Shown: piece by piece, positions 25,143-34,364 of the stretch
How the letters are laid out: the number at the start of each line of letters is the position of its first letter
How positions within the stretch are numbered: the stretch's first letter is position 1
Source: Streptomyces sp. NRRL F-5135
GTDB lineage: Bacteria > Actinomycetota > Actinomycetes > Streptomycetales > Streptomycetaceae
DNA length: 64,000 bases
Reading direction: 5' to 3'
Assembly (NCBI RefSeq): GCF_000719775.1
Contig: NZ_JOHR01000007.1
Coordinates: 310,001 to 374,000, forward strand
Notes under the pieces: generated by a model
Told to the model about the DNA's origin: nothing
The model's input: the letters and a program-made list of their open reading frames with translations, nothing else
Databases searched by the model: none
Position numbers and translations under genes: made by a program

Positions 25143-26534
25143 CTAGCAGGTACGGGCTCCGGTGTGCAGGGCGACGGCGGTGTGCGCGCCGATCGTCGTC
25201 GTGAACCGTCCGGAGCCGTCGACCGTCACCGCCCTGCCGCTCTGCACGTCGCAGTAGGCACCGCCGGGCAGCGAGGTCTGGAAGGTCCGGCTCAGCGGGG
25301 AGCCCTCGTGGTTGATGGCGACGTAGCCCGTGGAACCGCGGCCGAAGGCGATCCGGTCCCCTCCGTCGTCCCACCAGTTGGTGACGGCCTGGCCCCGGGT
25401 GGCGTTGCGGAAGCCGACCATGGACGAGATCTCGCGCCAGGCGTGCTGGCACTTCCAGCCGTCGCTGTAGCAGGCGTTCACCGCGCCGCCGTTCGGCGGT
25501 CCCGCGTCCCGGTCGCTGAACTCGTAGCCGGAGTGCACGTCGGGCGAGCCGTACGGCCAGGCCAGCATGAAGACGTTGGCGAGGGTGTAGGTCGCGCCGT
25601 CCTTGTAGCTGAGGGTGTCGCCGCCGCGCTCGGTGTCGTGGTTGTCGACGAAGACGGCGGAACGGCCGGACTCCATGTAGCCCCAGCCTTCGCCGTAGTT
25701 CTTGAGGTACGCGAGGTTCTCGTTGTTGAAGACGCGCTTGAGGTCGCGGGCGTAGCGGAACTCCTGGACGTCGCCGGTGCCGAGGTACTCACTCGGCGAG
25801 ACCGCCTCGCCCGCGCCGTGGATGGCCTCCTGCTTCCAGTAGGCCCCGGGGTTGCTCAGCCGCGACTTGATCGCGGCGAGGTCGGCCGCGGGCATGTGCT
25901 TGGCGGCGTCGATCCGGAAGCCGTCCACGCCGAGGGAGAGCAGGTCGTTCAGATACGTGGCGATCCGGCCGCGTACGTAGTCCTCACCGGTGTCCAGGTC
26001 GGCGAGGCCGACCAGTTCGCAGTTCTGGACGTTGGCGCGGTCGTTGTAGTTGCTGATCGTGGCGCGGCAGTCGTCCATGTCGGCACCGGAGTAGATGCCG
26101 GGGTAGGTGTACTTGGTGTACGAGGAGCCGCCCGTCCCGGTGCCGTCCCCGGCCGCCATGTGGTTGATGACGGCGTCGGCGACGACCTTGACGCCCGCGG
26201 AATGACAGGTGTCGACCATGCGGGAGAAGGTCGCGCGGTCGCCGAGACGACCGGCGATCTTGTAGCTGACAGGCTGGTACGAGGTCCACCACTGGGCGCC
26301 CTGGATGTGCTCCTGGGGCGGGGAGACCTGGACGTACCCGTAACCGGCGGGACCGAGCGTGTCCGTGCACGCCTTGGCCACGGAGTCGAACTTCCACTCG
26401 AACAGTACCGCGGTGACGTCCTTGCCTCCGGGCGGCGACTGCACGGCGGCGGTCGCGGTCCCGGCGGGGACCACGAGCGCCGCGGCCGCGCCGGCGGCGA
26501 GGGCTAGTGCGGCGGCCAGGGTTCTGGGGGCCAT
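25143..26534 (-). CDS. aml: Secreted alpha-amylase, GH13
   Basis: Endo-hydrolysis of starch to maltodextrins outside the cell. The precursor has 463 aa; GGAGGAACC precedes the ATG and residues 1-30 form a Sec signal ending near TATAA. Catalytic residues are visible: Asp209 in GFRIDAAKH, Glu236 in WKQEAIHG, and Asp300 in [16 protein letters not shown] is conserved region I. The C-terminal beta domain ends TGARTC and there is no starch-binding CBM20 module, unlike longer Streptomyces amylases. It lies 119 bp after the maltose operon on the same strand, which supports joint function with MalEFG; the gap is enough for its own promoter. Confidence 0.95.
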   Translation of the reverse strand: MAPRTLAAALALAAGAAAALVVPAGTATAAVQSPPGGKDVTAVLFEWKFDSVAKACTDTLGPAGYGYVQVSPPQEHIQGAQWWTSYQPVSYKIAGRLGDRATFSRMVDTCHSAGVKVVADAVINHMAAGDGTGTGGSSYTKYTYPGIYSGADMDDCRATISNYNDRANVQNCELVGLADLDTGEDYVRGRIATYLNDLLSLGVDGFRIDAAKHMPAADLAAIKSRLSNPGAYWKQEAIHGAGEAVSPSEYLGTGDVQEFRYARDLKRVFNNENLAYLKNYGEGWGYMESGRSAVFVDNHDTERGGDTLSYKDGATYTLANVFMLAWPYGSPDVHSGYEFSDRDAGPPNGGAVNACYSDGWKCQHAWREISSMVGFRNATRGQAVTNWWDDGGDRIAFGRGSTGYVAINHEGSPLSRTFQTSLPGGAYCDVQSGRAVTVDGSGRFTTTIGAHTAVALHTGARTC

Positions 26535-26558
26535 GGTTCCTCCTGCACTGGTGGGGGT

Positions 26559-26610
26559 GTGCGGGTACAGGTGGTGCGGGTACGGGCGTGCGGGTACGCG
26601 TGGTGCGGGT
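26559..26610. repeat. 14-bp spaced GTGCGGGTAC repeats in the amylase leader
   Basis: Three copies of GTGCGGGTAC (26559, 26574, 26588) plus a partial fourth (26603) lie 25-75 bp upstream of the amylase ATG. Next to them, 26615-26660 has repeated CACGTCA-like units. The spacing is close to 1.4 helical turns. They could be operator half-sites or leader-RNA structure. Confidence 0.7.
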
Positions 26611-26653
26611 CGCCGTACCACGTCATGTCACGTAACGTCGCGTCACGTTCACG

Positions 26654-28360
26654 TCATACGGACCACCACGCCGTCGTGTCGCCGGGCAGCACCGTCTCCG
26701 TGCCGTCCGTCGTCACCGGGGCGCTCGACAGCAGCAGGGTGCCCCCGGCGGGGATCCGGACCGGCTCCGCGGTCGTGTTGACGGCGCAGACGAAACCCGG
26801 CCGGGCCAGGACCAGTACGCCGTCGGGGGCGTCCCGCCAGTCCACCGAGGAGCCCGCGCCCAGGCCCGGGTGGTCGCGCCGGATCCGCAGCGCCGCGCGG
26901 TACAGCTCCAGCGTGGAGTCCGGGTCGCCCGTCTGCGCCTCGACGCTCAGCTCGCCCCAGGCCGCCGGCTGCGGCAGCCAGCTCCCGCCCGTACCGAAGC
27001 CGTACGAACTCCCCCGCCGCGTCCACGGGATGGGCACCCGGCAGCCGTCGCGGAAGCCGTCCTGGCCGTCCGCGCGGAAGTACGACGGGTCCTGCCTGAC
27101 CTCGTCCGGCAGGTCCGTGACGTCCGGCAGTCCCAGCTCCTCCCCCTGGTACAGGTACGCCGAGCCGGGCAGCGCCAGCATGAGCAGCGTCGCCGCGCGC
27201 GCCCGGCGCAGGCCGAGCGCGCGGTCGCCCGGCTCGCGGGTCTGGGTGCCGCCGGGCCGGCCCGCGAAGCGGGTGGTGTGCCGGGTCACGTCGTGGTTGG
27301 ACAGCACCCAGGTGGCCGGCGCGCCGACCGGCCGCATCGCGTCGAGCGAGCGGTCGACGACCTCGCGCAGCGCGTCGGCGCGCCACGGGGTGCTCAGGTA
27401 CTGGAAGTTGAACGCCTGGTGCAGTTCGTCGGGCCGTACGTAGTGCGCCGTGCGCTCCACCGTCGGCGTCCACGCCTCGGCGACCGCGATCCGGTCCCCC
27501 GGGTACTCGTCGAGGATCGTGCGCCACTGCCGGTAGATCTCGTGCACCCCGTCCTGGTCGAAGAACGGTGTGCCCCCGTCGCCGGTGCCCAGCAGCCGTA
27601 CCCGGCCGGCGTCCCCGATGTCCGGCAGCCCCGCCGCCTTGACCAGTCCGTGCGCCACGTCGACCCGGAAGCCGTCCACCCCCATGTCGAGCCAGAAGCG
27701 GAGGATGGAGCGGAACTCGTCGGCGACGGCCGGGTGATCCCAGTTGAAGTCCGGCTGTTCGGGCGCGAAGAGGTGCAGGTACCAGTCGCCCGGGGTGCCG
27801 TCGGGGTTCGTGGTCCTGGTCCAGGCGGGCCCGCCGAAGACGGACTCCCAGTCGTTGGGCGGGAGTTCGCCGTGTGCGCCCTTCCCGGGCCGGAAGTGGT
27901 AGCGCTCGCGCAGCGGCGATCCGGGCCCCTCCCGCAGGGCGCGCCTGAACCACTCGTGTTCGGCGGAGGAGTGGTTCGGTACGAGGTCCACGATGACGCG
28001 CAGCCCCAGGTCGTGGGCGTCGCGGAGCAGCGCGTCGGCGTCCAGGAGGGTGCCGAACATCGGGTCGACGGCCCGGTAGTCGGCGACGTCGTAGCCCGCG
28101 TCGGCCTGCGGCGAGGCGTAGAAGGGGCTGAGCCAGACGGCGTCGACGCCCAGGTCCCGCAGGTGCGGCAGCCGGTGGCGTACGCCGTCCAGGTCGCCCA
28201 TCCCGTCGCCGTTGCCGTCGGCGAAGCTGCGCGGGTAGACCTGGTAGATCACCGCGTCCTGCCACCAGCCGGAACGGTCGTGGCCGCGGGTGTCGTCGGA
28301 GGCGTGGCCGAGCGTGTCGTCGGACCTGTTGGTGGGCGGGTCAGCGAGGTGCTGGGTCAT
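26654..28360 (-). CDS. aglA: Alpha-glucosidase, GH13, maltose operon
   Basis: Cytoplasmic enzyme that would release glucose from imported maltodextrins. 568 aa from the ATG at 28360 (AGGGACG upstream). The oligo-glucosidase motifs are WWQDAVIYQVYPRSFADGNG, DVADYRAVDPMFG, DLVPNHSS, the nucleophile Asp234 in GFRVDVAHG, the acid/base Glu295 in VAEAWT and Asp357 in SNHDVTRH. An open frame continues upstream to a TTG 9 bp past malG, adding about 71 Pro/Asp/Ser residues from an 18-bp repeat (28485-28520). The ATG is preferred because the GH13 fold begins shortly after it, but coupling to malG through the TTG cannot be ruled out. Corresponds to aglA of S. coelicolor. Confidence 0.9.
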   Translation of the reverse strand: MTQHLADPPTNRSDDTLGHASDDTRGHDRSGWWQDAVIYQVYPRSFADGNGDGMGDLDGVRHRLPHLRDLGVDAVWLSPFYASPQADAGYDVADYRAVDPMFGTLLDADALLRDAHDLGLRVIVDLVPNHSSAEHEWFRRALREGPGSPLRERYHFRPGKGAHGELPPNDWESVFGGPAWTRTTNPDGTPGDWYLHLFAPEQPDFNWDHPAVADEFRSILRFWLDMGVDGFRVDVAHGLVKAAGLPDIGDAGRVRLLGTGDGGTPFFDQDGVHEIYRQWRTILDEYPGDRIAVAEAWTPTVERTAHYVRPDELHQAFNFQYLSTPWRADALREVVDRSLDAMRPVGAPATWVLSNHDVTRHTTRFAGRPGGTQTREPGDRALGLRRARAATLLMLALPGSAYLYQGEELGLPDVTDLPDEVRQDPSYFRADGQDGFRDGCRVPIPWTRRGSSYGFGTGGSWLPQPAAWGELSVEAQTGDPDSTLELYRAALRIRRDHPGLGAGSSVDWRDAPDGVLVLARPGFVCAVNTTAEPVRIPAGGTLLLSSAPVTTDGTETVLPGDTTAWWSV

Positions 28361-28580
28361 GTCGTCCCTGGTGGAGTGGGTGGTGAGGGGAGGAGGTGGC
28401 GACGCCGGGCCGGGCCCGGCCCCGGACGGCTCCCGTGGTACGGACGGGTCGTCCGATGCCACTGGCCGTACGGACGGGTCCGACGGCACGTACGGATCCG
28501 ACGGCACGTACGGGTCCGACGGGTCCGGCAGTTCGGATGGATCCGGCGGCACGGTCGGCGGTGGTGCGGGCAACGGAGCC

Positions 28581-29528
28581 TCAGCCCTTGACCGCGCCGG
28601 CGGAGACGCCCGTGACCAGATGGCGCTGGGCGAAGAGGAACACGATCGCGGCGGGGATGGCGATGAGCACGGACGCCGCGGTCATCGGGCCCCACTGTGC
28701 CCCGTACTGGTTGACGAACTTCTGGAGCCCGCCCGCCAGCGTCAGGTTCTCGTCACCGACCATGAAGGCGGAGGCGTAGGCCACTTCGCCCCAGGCGGTG
28801 ATGAAGGAGTAGAACGCGGTCACCGCGATCCCCGGCCGGGCCAGCGGCAGGACCAGCCGGAAGAACGTACCGAACGGGGTGAGCCCGTCGACCTGTCCGG
28901 ACTCGTCGATCTCCCGCGGGACGGTGTCGAAGAAGCCCTTCATCATCCACGCGCAGAACGGCACGGCGATCGTCAGGTACGTGATGACGAGTCCCGCCGC
29001 CCGGTTGAGCAGCCCGAGCCCGGCCATGATGTTGTAGATCGGCACGATCAGCACGGCGACCGGGAACATCTGGGTGACCAGCAGCGTCCACATCAGCCCG
29101 CGTTTGCCGGGGAAGCGGAAGCGGCTGACGGCGTACCCGGTGGTGGCGGCCACGAACACGCCGAGCAGCGTGGTCAGCGCCGCGATGAGCAGCGAGTTGC
29201 CGAACCAGGTCAGGAACGGGGTGTCCCGCAGCAGGCCGGTGTAGTTCGCCAGGGTCGTCTCGCGGAAGAAGTCCGTGGTCGTGGCGTACCGCGCCGGTTT
29301 GAGCGAGGTGAGCAGGACCCACAGCACCGGGAACACGGCGATCACCGAGGCCACGGTCAGGGTGGTGTGCAGGGCGACGGACGCGAGCCGCGACCGGCGC
29401 CTGTGCCGTGGTGCGGCAGAGCCGCCCGGTACGGCACCGGCACCGGTACCGGCGCGCGAGCCTGCCGGACCGGACGAGCCGGACGGGCCCGATGCGGTGG
29501 GCATGTCGGGTGCGGCCGCGGCGGTCAC
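28581..29528 (-). CDS. malG: Maltose/maltodextrin ABC transporter permease MalG
   Basis: A 315-aa inner-membrane permease. The GTG start overlaps the malF stop as GTGA, so it is translationally coupled. After a Ser/Gly-rich N-terminus (about 1-40) come six helices, beginning VALHTTLTVASVIAVFPVLW. The EAA-type cytoplasmic loop is present as REIDESGQVDGLTPFGTF with RLVLPLARPG. It partners MalF. No ATPase gene is in the operon, so as in other Streptomyces the energising ATPase is probably the shared MsiK encoded elsewhere. Confidence 0.95.
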   Translation of the reverse strand: MTAAAAPDMPTASGPSGSSGPAGSRAGTGAGAVPGGSAAPRHRRRSRLASVALHTTLTVASVIAVFPVLWVLLTSLKPARYATTTDFFRETTLANYTGLLRDTPFLTWFGNSLLIAALTTLLGVFVAATTGYAVSRFRFPGKRGLMWTLLVTQMFPVAVLIVPIYNIMAGLGLLNRAAGLVITYLTIAVPFCAWMMKGFFDTVPREIDESGQVDGLTPFGTFFRLVLPLARPGIAVTAFYSFITAWGEVAYASAFMVGDENLTLAGGLQKFVNQYGAQWGPMTAASVLIAIPAAIVFLFAQRHLVTGVSAGAVKG

Positions 29529-30661
29529 CAGGTGTCTCCCTGCTTGACGAGGACGCGCCGGTAGACGGCGGCGAAGAGCATCAGGAGGACGAGGATCAGC
29601 ACGCCCCAGGTGGAGGACTGCGCGAAGTCGCGCGGGCTGATCTCGAAGGAGAACTTGTACGCCTGGGTCACCAGGATCTGGGTCGCCTCGCCGGGCCCGC
29701 CCCGGGTGAGCAGGAAGATCACCGGGAACATGTTGAACGTCCAGATCGTGGAGAGCAGCACCACGGTCGTGCTGACCGCCCGCAGCCCCGGCATCGTGAT
29801 GTGCCGGAACCGCTGCCAGGCGCCCGCGCCGTCCATCTCGGCCGCCTCGTACAGCTCGCCGGGGATGGACTGGAGCCCGCCGAGCAGCGCGACCATCATG
29901 AAGGGCACCCCGAGCCAGACGTTCACGGCGATGACCGAGAACTTGGCCCAGGTCGGATCGTTGAGCCAGGGAACCGCGTCGATGCCGCCGCCCGCCAGCA
30001 GCCGGTTGAGGAAGCCGCGGTCCTCGTTGTAGAGGAAGCGCCAGGCGAAGACGGACACGAAGCCCGGCACCGCCCACGGCAGGATGAGCAGCATCCGGTA
30101 GACGGAACGGCCGGCGATGCGGCGGTTGAGCATGTTCGCCAGCCCGAGCCCGAGCGCGAAGGTCACCCCGACGCAGGAGACCGTCCACACCAGCGTCCAG
30201 CCGAGCGTCGACAGGAACTGACTGCCCGTCAGGGCGTCGGCGTAGTTGTCGAGCCCGACGAACTCGTAGGTGGCCGGGAGGTGGTTGACGCCGATGCTGC
30301 GCTCGACGTTGCGCTCGTCGGCGTCGGTGAGCGACAGGTACACGCCGCGCACCAGGGGGTATCCGATGATCACCCCGATCACGGCCACCACCGGGGCGAC
30401 CATGGCCCAGGCGTACCAGTGGGTGGTGACGGCCCGCCGGAGCCGCCCGGCCGGGGCGCCGGAGCCACGGCCGGCGCCCTGCCCGGCGGAGCGCCCCGCG
30501 CCACGCCCGCTCCCCCGGTCGGCCCCGGGCCCGCTCCCCCGGCCCTTACCGCGCGCGGCGCCTCTCCCGGTGCCCGGGTCCGTGCCTCGTCCGGTGCCCC
30601 GGCGCCCGGCGCCGTCACCGGCCGCGTCCGGCCCCGGCGACCGGCTGGTGTGGACAGTCAT
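29525..30661 (-). CDS. malF: Maltose/maltodextrin ABC transporter permease MalF with Arg/Gly-rich N-terminus
   Basis: A 378-aa permease. Residues about 18-72 are almost only Gly, Arg, Ala, Ser and Asp (GRGTDPGTGRGAARGKGRGS, for example), then RAVTTHWYAWAMVAPVVAVI starts the first of six membrane helices. The EAA loop is present (GELYEAAEMDGAGAWQRF). The N-terminal tail faces the cytoplasm and is unlike ordinary MalF proteins. The GTG or ATG near 30661 lies about 49 bp after the malE stop. Forms a heterodimer channel with MalG. Confidence 0.95.
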   Translation of the reverse strand: MTVHTSRSPGPDAAGDGAGRRGTGRGTDPGTGRGAARGKGRGSGPGADRGSGRGAGRSAGQGAGRGSGAPAGRLRRAVTTHWYAWAMVAPVVAVIGVIIGYPLVRGVYLSLTDADERNVERSIGVNHLPATYEFVGLDNYADALTGSQFLSTLGWTLVWTVSCVGVTFALGLGLANMLNRRIAGRSVYRMLLILPWAVPGFVSVFAWRFLYNEDRGFLNRLLAGGGIDAVPWLNDPTWAKFSVIAVNVWLGVPFMMVALLGGLQSIPGELYEAAEMDGAGAWQRFRHITMPGLRAVSTTVVLLSTIWTFNMFPVIFLLTRGGPGEATQILVTQAYKFSFEISPRDFAQSSTWGVLILVLLMLFAAVYRRVLVKQGDTW

Positions 30662-30710
30662 CAGACGGCCTGCCTCCCTCTTCCGCTCACCTGTTCTCCG
30701 CGCCGGCCCG

Positions 30711-31985
30711 CTACTTCCAGTCCTTGAGCAGGTCGCGGTACGAGTCGCCGGTCGCCTCGACGCCCTTCCGGGGTGTCGTCTGGCCGGTGAGGACCTTGGT
30801 GTACTCGGTGACCAGCGGCGCGAACAGGCTGCCGGTCTCCGGGATCCAGGGCCGCTCGACGGCCTTGTCGACCACGGGCTTGAAGAAGCCCACGATCTCG
30901 TTGTCCGCGACTTCCGGCCGCGCGTAGACGGAGTTCCGGGTCGGCAGCAGGCTCAGTTCCTTCGCGACGGTGGCCTGGCTCTCGGCGGAGGTCATGTACT
31001 CGGCGAACGCGTACGAGGCGTTCAGGTTCTTGGATCCCGCGTACACGGCCAGGTTGTGACCGCCCTGCGGCGCGCCTTGGGCGGCCGAGCCGGCGGGTAC
31101 GGGCGCGATGCCCAGGTTGGCCTTGTCCTTGAACTGGGCGCCGGTGTAGGTGTCGGCGACGGCCCACGGACCGTTGATGATCATGGCGACCTTGCCGTCC
31201 CGGAACGCCGCCTGCATGTTCTCCCAGCCGTCGGTGGCATCGGTGGTCGCCGCACCGGAGTCGACCAGGTCCTTGACGACGGTCATGGCCTTGACGCCGG
31301 CCGCGTCGTCCACGGTGACCTTCTTGGCCCCGGCGTCGACCAGGTCGCCGCCCTCCCCGTAGAGGAACGAGAGGAACCAGTAGGCGTCGTCCCCGCGCAG
31401 GTAGAGGCCGGTCTTCCCGGTCCTGTCCTTGATCTGCTTCGAGACGCTCTTCAACTCGCCGATGTTCGTGGGGACTTCGACCCCGGCGTCCTTGAAGATC
31501 TTCTTGTTGTAGAAGATGCCCATCGAGTCGATGACCTGCGGCACGGCGTAGGTCTTGTCGTCGTACTTCGTGGACGCGGCGGCCTGCGGCAGGAAGTCCG
31601 CGTCGTCCTTGAGCGCCGGGGTGCCGTCGAGCGGCGCGAGGTAGCCGAGGTCGGCGAACTCGGGGGTCCAGGCCACCTCGGAGCGGATGACGTCGGGGGC
31701 GCCGGAGCCGGACTGCGCGGCGTTCTTGAACTTGTTCTGCGCCTCCCCGAACGGCACGTTCACATAGTTGACCTTGACCTTCGGGTGCTGCTTCGTGAAG
31801 CCCTCGGCCAGCTTCTTGAAGACCTTGTCCTCACTGCCGACGGTCGAGGTGTCCCACCAGGTGACCGTCCCCGAGAGCTCGCCGCCCGCGCTCCCGCCGC
31901 CTCCTGAATCGCCGTCACCGCCGCAGGCGGTCGCCGCGAGGGCCAGGGTCGCGGCCAGGGCGGTGGCCGTTATGCCACGTCGCAT
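30711..31985 (-). CDS. malE: Maltose/maltodextrin-binding lipoprotein MalE
   Basis: A 424-aa solute-binding lipoprotein that delivers maltodextrins to MalFG. A lipobox LAATAC puts the lipidated Cys at 21, followed by a Gly/Ser linker. Family 1 motifs follow: GTVTWWDTSTVGSEDKVFKK, PDVIRSEVAWTPEFADLGYL, and GKVAMIINGPWAVADTY. AAGGAG lies ahead of the ATG at 31985. It is the first gene of malEFG-aglA and is divergent from malR; the 335-bp gap contains GCAAG/CTTGC motifs likely bound by MalR. Confidence 0.96.
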   Translation of the reverse strand: MRRGITATALAATLALAATACGGDGDSGGGGSAGGELSGTVTWWDTSTVGSEDKVFKKLAEGFTKQHPKVKVNYVNVPFGEAQNKFKNAAQSGSGAPDVIRSEVAWTPEFADLGYLAPLDGTPALKDDADFLPQAAASTKYDDKTYAVPQVIDSMGIFYNKKIFKDAGVEVPTNIGELKSVSKQIKDRTGKTGLYLRGDDAYWFLSFLYGEGGDLVDAGAKKVTVDDAAGVKAMTVVKDLVDSGAATTDATDGWENMQAAFRDGKVAMIINGPWAVADTYTGAQFKDKANLGIAPVPAGSAAQGAPQGGHNLAVYAGSKNLNASYAFAEYMTSAESQATVAKELSLLPTRNSVYARPEVADNEIVGFFKPVVDKAVERPWIPETGSLFAPLVTEYTKVLTGQTTPRKGVEATGDSYRDLLKDWK

Positions 31986-32051
31986 CGGAACTCCTTCAAC
32001 TGCCGTACCGCTCCATCGCGGCGCCGGGTCGGACGTGAAAGTAACAGCGAT

Positions 32052-32074
32052 GCAAGAAGACCGAAAGACCTTGC
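32052..32074. promoter_or_regulatory. Putative MalR operator near malE
   Basis: GCAAG at 32052 and CTTGC at 32070 form inverted half-sites with 13 nt between, close upstream of the malE start. The CTTGCA core recurs near amylase/maltose promoters of other streptomycetes, where MalR binds. Confidence 0.5.
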
Positions 32075-32237
32075 GACAGATTTCCACAAGAGGACCGGAT
32101 CGTTACCGGCGCGTGTCCCGCTCACCGCCGAACGCACCCTTGACGTGCGGGGGACGCGCCCTTGTACGGCGGCAACGGGCGCGGAGGCGGCGCGAACGCG
32201 GTGCAAACTTCCCGCACCGAACCCGCAGGAAGATTTC

Positions 32238-32249
32238 GCAAGTTCTTGC
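32238..32249. promoter_or_regulatory. Palindromic GCAAG-TT-CTTGC motif, putative MalR operator
   Basis: A compact palindrome inside TTTCGCAAGTTCTTGCAGAC, 72 bp upstream of the malR ATG. The same half-site words occur at 32052 and 32070, which supports one regulator binding both. Confidence 0.55.
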
Positions 32250-32306
32250 AGACCTCGGGACGTGCGAGTGGCCCCGGGCGCAGTGGGCAATCCGACAGAC
32301 GACCGG

Positions 32307-32312
32307 TACAGT
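32307..32312 (+). promoter_or_regulatory. Candidate -10 box (TACAGT) for leaderless malR
   Basis: TACAGT ends 8 nt before the malR ATG at 32321, and no Shine-Dalgarno is present (CCCCTTCC instead). Confidence 0.5.
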
Positions 32313-32320
32313 CCCCTTCC

Positions 32321-33355
32321 ATGACCGCACGGCTTGCCGATATCGCAACTCAGGCGGGGGTCAGCGAAGCGACGGTCAGCCGCGTGCTGAACGGCAAGCC
32401 GGGGGTGGCGGCGGCCACCCGCGAATCCGTCCTCGCCGCGCTCGACGTCCTCGGCTACGAACGTCCCGTACGGCTCCGGCGCCGCAGCGCGGGGCTGGTC
32501 GGGCTGATCACCCCCGAGCTGGAGAACCCCATCTTCCCGGCCCTGGCGCAGGTGATCGGCCAGGCGCTGACCCGGCAGGGCTACACCCCCGTCCTGGCCA
32601 CCCAGACCCCCGGCGGATCCACCGAGGACGAGCTGACCGAGATGCTCGTCGAGCGGGACGTCGCCGGCATCATCTTCGTCTCCGGCCTGCACGCCGACAC
32701 CTCCGCCGACATGAGCCGGTACGAGAAGCTGCGCGCCCAGGGCGTGCCGTTCGTGCTCGTGGACGGCTTCTCGCCGAAGGTCCGGGCGCCCTTCATCTCG
32801 CCCGACGACCGGGCGGCGGTGCGGCTGGCGGTGACCCATCTGGTCGCCCTCGGCCACCAGCGGATCGGCCTGGCGGTGGGCCCCAAGCGCTTCGTGCCGG
32901 TACTGCGCAAGATCGAGGGCTTCCGGGCCACGGTACGCGAGCTGCTGGACCTGACCGCAGGCGAGACGGAGGAGCTGATCCAGCAGTCGCTGTTCACCCT
33001 GGAGGGCGGGCAGGCGGCGGCCTCCGCGCTGATCGAGCGCGGCTGTACGGCGGTGGTGTGCGCCAGCGACATGATGGCGCTCGGCGCGATCCGGGCCGCC
33101 CGGCAGCTCGGCCTCGAGGTGCCCGGGGACCTGTCGGTGGTCGGGTTCGACGACTCGCCCCTCATAGCGTTCACGGACCCGCCGCTGACGACGATCCGCA
33201 AGCCGGTGCCCTCGATGGGCCAGGCGGCGGTCCGTACGCTCCTGGAGGAGATCGGGGGGACCCCGGCCCCGCACAGCGAGTTCGTCTTCATGCCCGAGCT
33301 GGTCGTACGGGGTTCAACCGCATCCGGACCGCGCCCGGCCCCTTGGAACTCCTGA
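32321..33355 (+). CDS. malR: LacI-family maltose regulator MalR
   Basis: A 344-aa repressor. The helix-turn-helix is at residues 4-30 (RLADIATQAGVSEATVSRVL), then the hinge NGKPGVAAATR and the periplasmic-binding-protein-like sensor: LVGLITPELENPIFPALAQV, SGLHADTSADM, CASDMMALGAIRAARQLG and GFDDSPLIAFTDPPLTTI. Length and neighbours match MalR of S. coelicolor. It probably represses malEFG-aglA and the amylase in the absence of maltose. ATG start, likely leaderless. A strong bidirectional terminator follows. Confidence 0.95.
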   Translation: MTARLADIATQAGVSEATVSRVLNGKPGVAAATRESVLAALDVLGYERPVRLRRRSAGLVGLITPELENPIFPALAQVIGQALTRQGYTPVLATQTPGGSTEDELTEMLVERDVAGIIFVSGLHADTSADMSRYEKLRAQGVPFVLVDGFSPKVRAPFISPDDRAAVRLAVTHLVALGHQRIGLAVGPKRFVPVLRKIEGFRATVRELLDLTAGETEELIQQSLFTLEGGQAAASALIERGCTAVVCASDMMALGAIRAARQLGLEVPGDLSVVGFDDSPLIAFTDPPLTTIRKPVPSMGQAAVRTLLEEIGGTPAPHSEFVFMPELVVRGSTASGPRPAPWNS

Positions 33356-33414
33356 CGAAACTGATCTCCGAGGTGGATGGATCGCTCGGGGACCGGTGAT
33401 CCGGAGGCGCGGGC

Positions 33415-33453
33415 TCCCACCCTTCGAAGCCGCGAGGGCTTCGAAGGGTGGGA
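33415..33453. terminator. Bidirectional terminator between malR and the convergent oxidoreductase
   Basis: TCCCACCCTTCGAAGCC and its exact 17-bp complement are separated by GCGAG. It lies 60 bp after malR and 6 bp after the stop of the opposite gene. Confidence 0.9.
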
Positions 33454-33458
33454 CGAGC

Positions 33459-34364
33459 TCAGATGCGGACCACGATCTTTCCCCGCGTGTGTCCGCGCTC
33501 GGCGTACGCGTGCGCTTCCGCGATCCGTTCGAGCGGGTAGGTCCGCTCGATGCGCGGTGTGTAGCGGCCTTGCCGGCCGAGTTCGCCCGCTTCGGCGAGG
33601 AGCGTGGGGTCGTTCTCCGCGTTGGCGAGACGCACGCCCAGGCGCTGCGCGTTGGTGTGGTCGGCGATCGTCGACACGCGAGCCGGGTCGCCCACGATCG
33701 CGACGAGATCGGCCAGGGACCCGGAGGCCGCGGTGTCGAGCGCCAGGTCGACACCGTCCGGAGCCAGGGCGGCGAGGCGCTCCGCGAGGCCGGTGCCGTA
33801 GGTGGTGGGAACGGCTCCGAGAGAGGTGAGGAACTCGTGGTTGCGTTCGCCGGCCGTCCCGATCACGGTGGCGCCCCGAGCCACCGCGATCTCGACCGCG
33901 GCACTGCCCACGCCTCCGGCGGCGCCCTCGATGAGCAGGGTGCGCCCCCGCAGGGAACCGAGCGCCTTCAGCCCGCCCAGCGCGGTCACGGACGCCAGGC
34001 CGGCGCCGGCGGCCTCCTCGTCGGTCCATGTGGTGGGCGCGTGGGCCCAGGCCGAGAGCACGGCCAGCTCCGCTGTCGCGCCGGTGACACCGCCCAGCCC
34101 GAAGACACGGTCGCCGACACTCACGTCCCGCACACCCTCGCCGGTCTCGTCGACCACGCCGACGGCATCACGCCCGGGGATCGCGGGCAGGTCCACGGGG
34201 AGCACCTCGCGCACCGCACCGGAACGCACCTTCCAGTCGACGGGATTGACGCCGGCCGCCGCGACGCGGACGCGGATCTCGCCGGGCCCGGGATGTGGGT
34301 CCGGCACCTGCTCGACCACGAGGGTCTCCACACCGCCGTACTCGTGATATCGGGCTGCGCGCAT
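33459..34364 (-). CDS. NADPH:quinone reductase-like protein, MDR family
   Basis: A 301-aa zinc-free MDR protein: MRAARYHEYGGVETLVVEQV at the start, GRDAVGVVDETGEGV, and the nucleotide loop LLIEGAAGGVGSAAVEIA. It ends GHTRGKIVVRI as in many Streptomyces homologues. GGAAAGG precedes the ATG. It is a distant paralogue of the 23146-24102 protein but shorter, and lacks an adjacent regulator of its own. Likely reduces quinones or other small carbonyls. Confidence 0.9.
   Translation of the reverse strand: MRAARYHEYGGVETLVVEQVPDPHPGPGEIRVRVAAAGVNPVDWKVRSGAVREVLPVDLPAIPGRDAVGVVDETGEGVRDVSVGDRVFGLGGVTGATAELAVLSAWAHAPTTWTDEEAAGAGLASVTALGGLKALGSLRGRTLLIEGAAGGVGSAAVEIAVARGATVIGTAGERNHEFLTSLGAVPTTYGTGLAERLAALAPDGVDLALDTAASGSLADLVAIVGDPARVSTIADHTNAQRLGVRLANAENDPTLLAEAGELGRQGRYTPRIERTYPLERIAEAHAYAERGHTRGKIVVRI

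Noticed and set aside
28361-28573. N-terminal extension of the alpha-glucosidase from a TTG
   Set aside because: Adds only Pro/Asp/Ser repeats before the GH13 fold; the ATG at 28360 has a better ribosome site. Kept as a possibility in the gene entry.
29529-30188. Upstream extension of malG to a 535-aa protein
   Set aside because: The extension lies entirely inside malF in another frame; the GTG overlapping the malF stop gives a normal-length permease.
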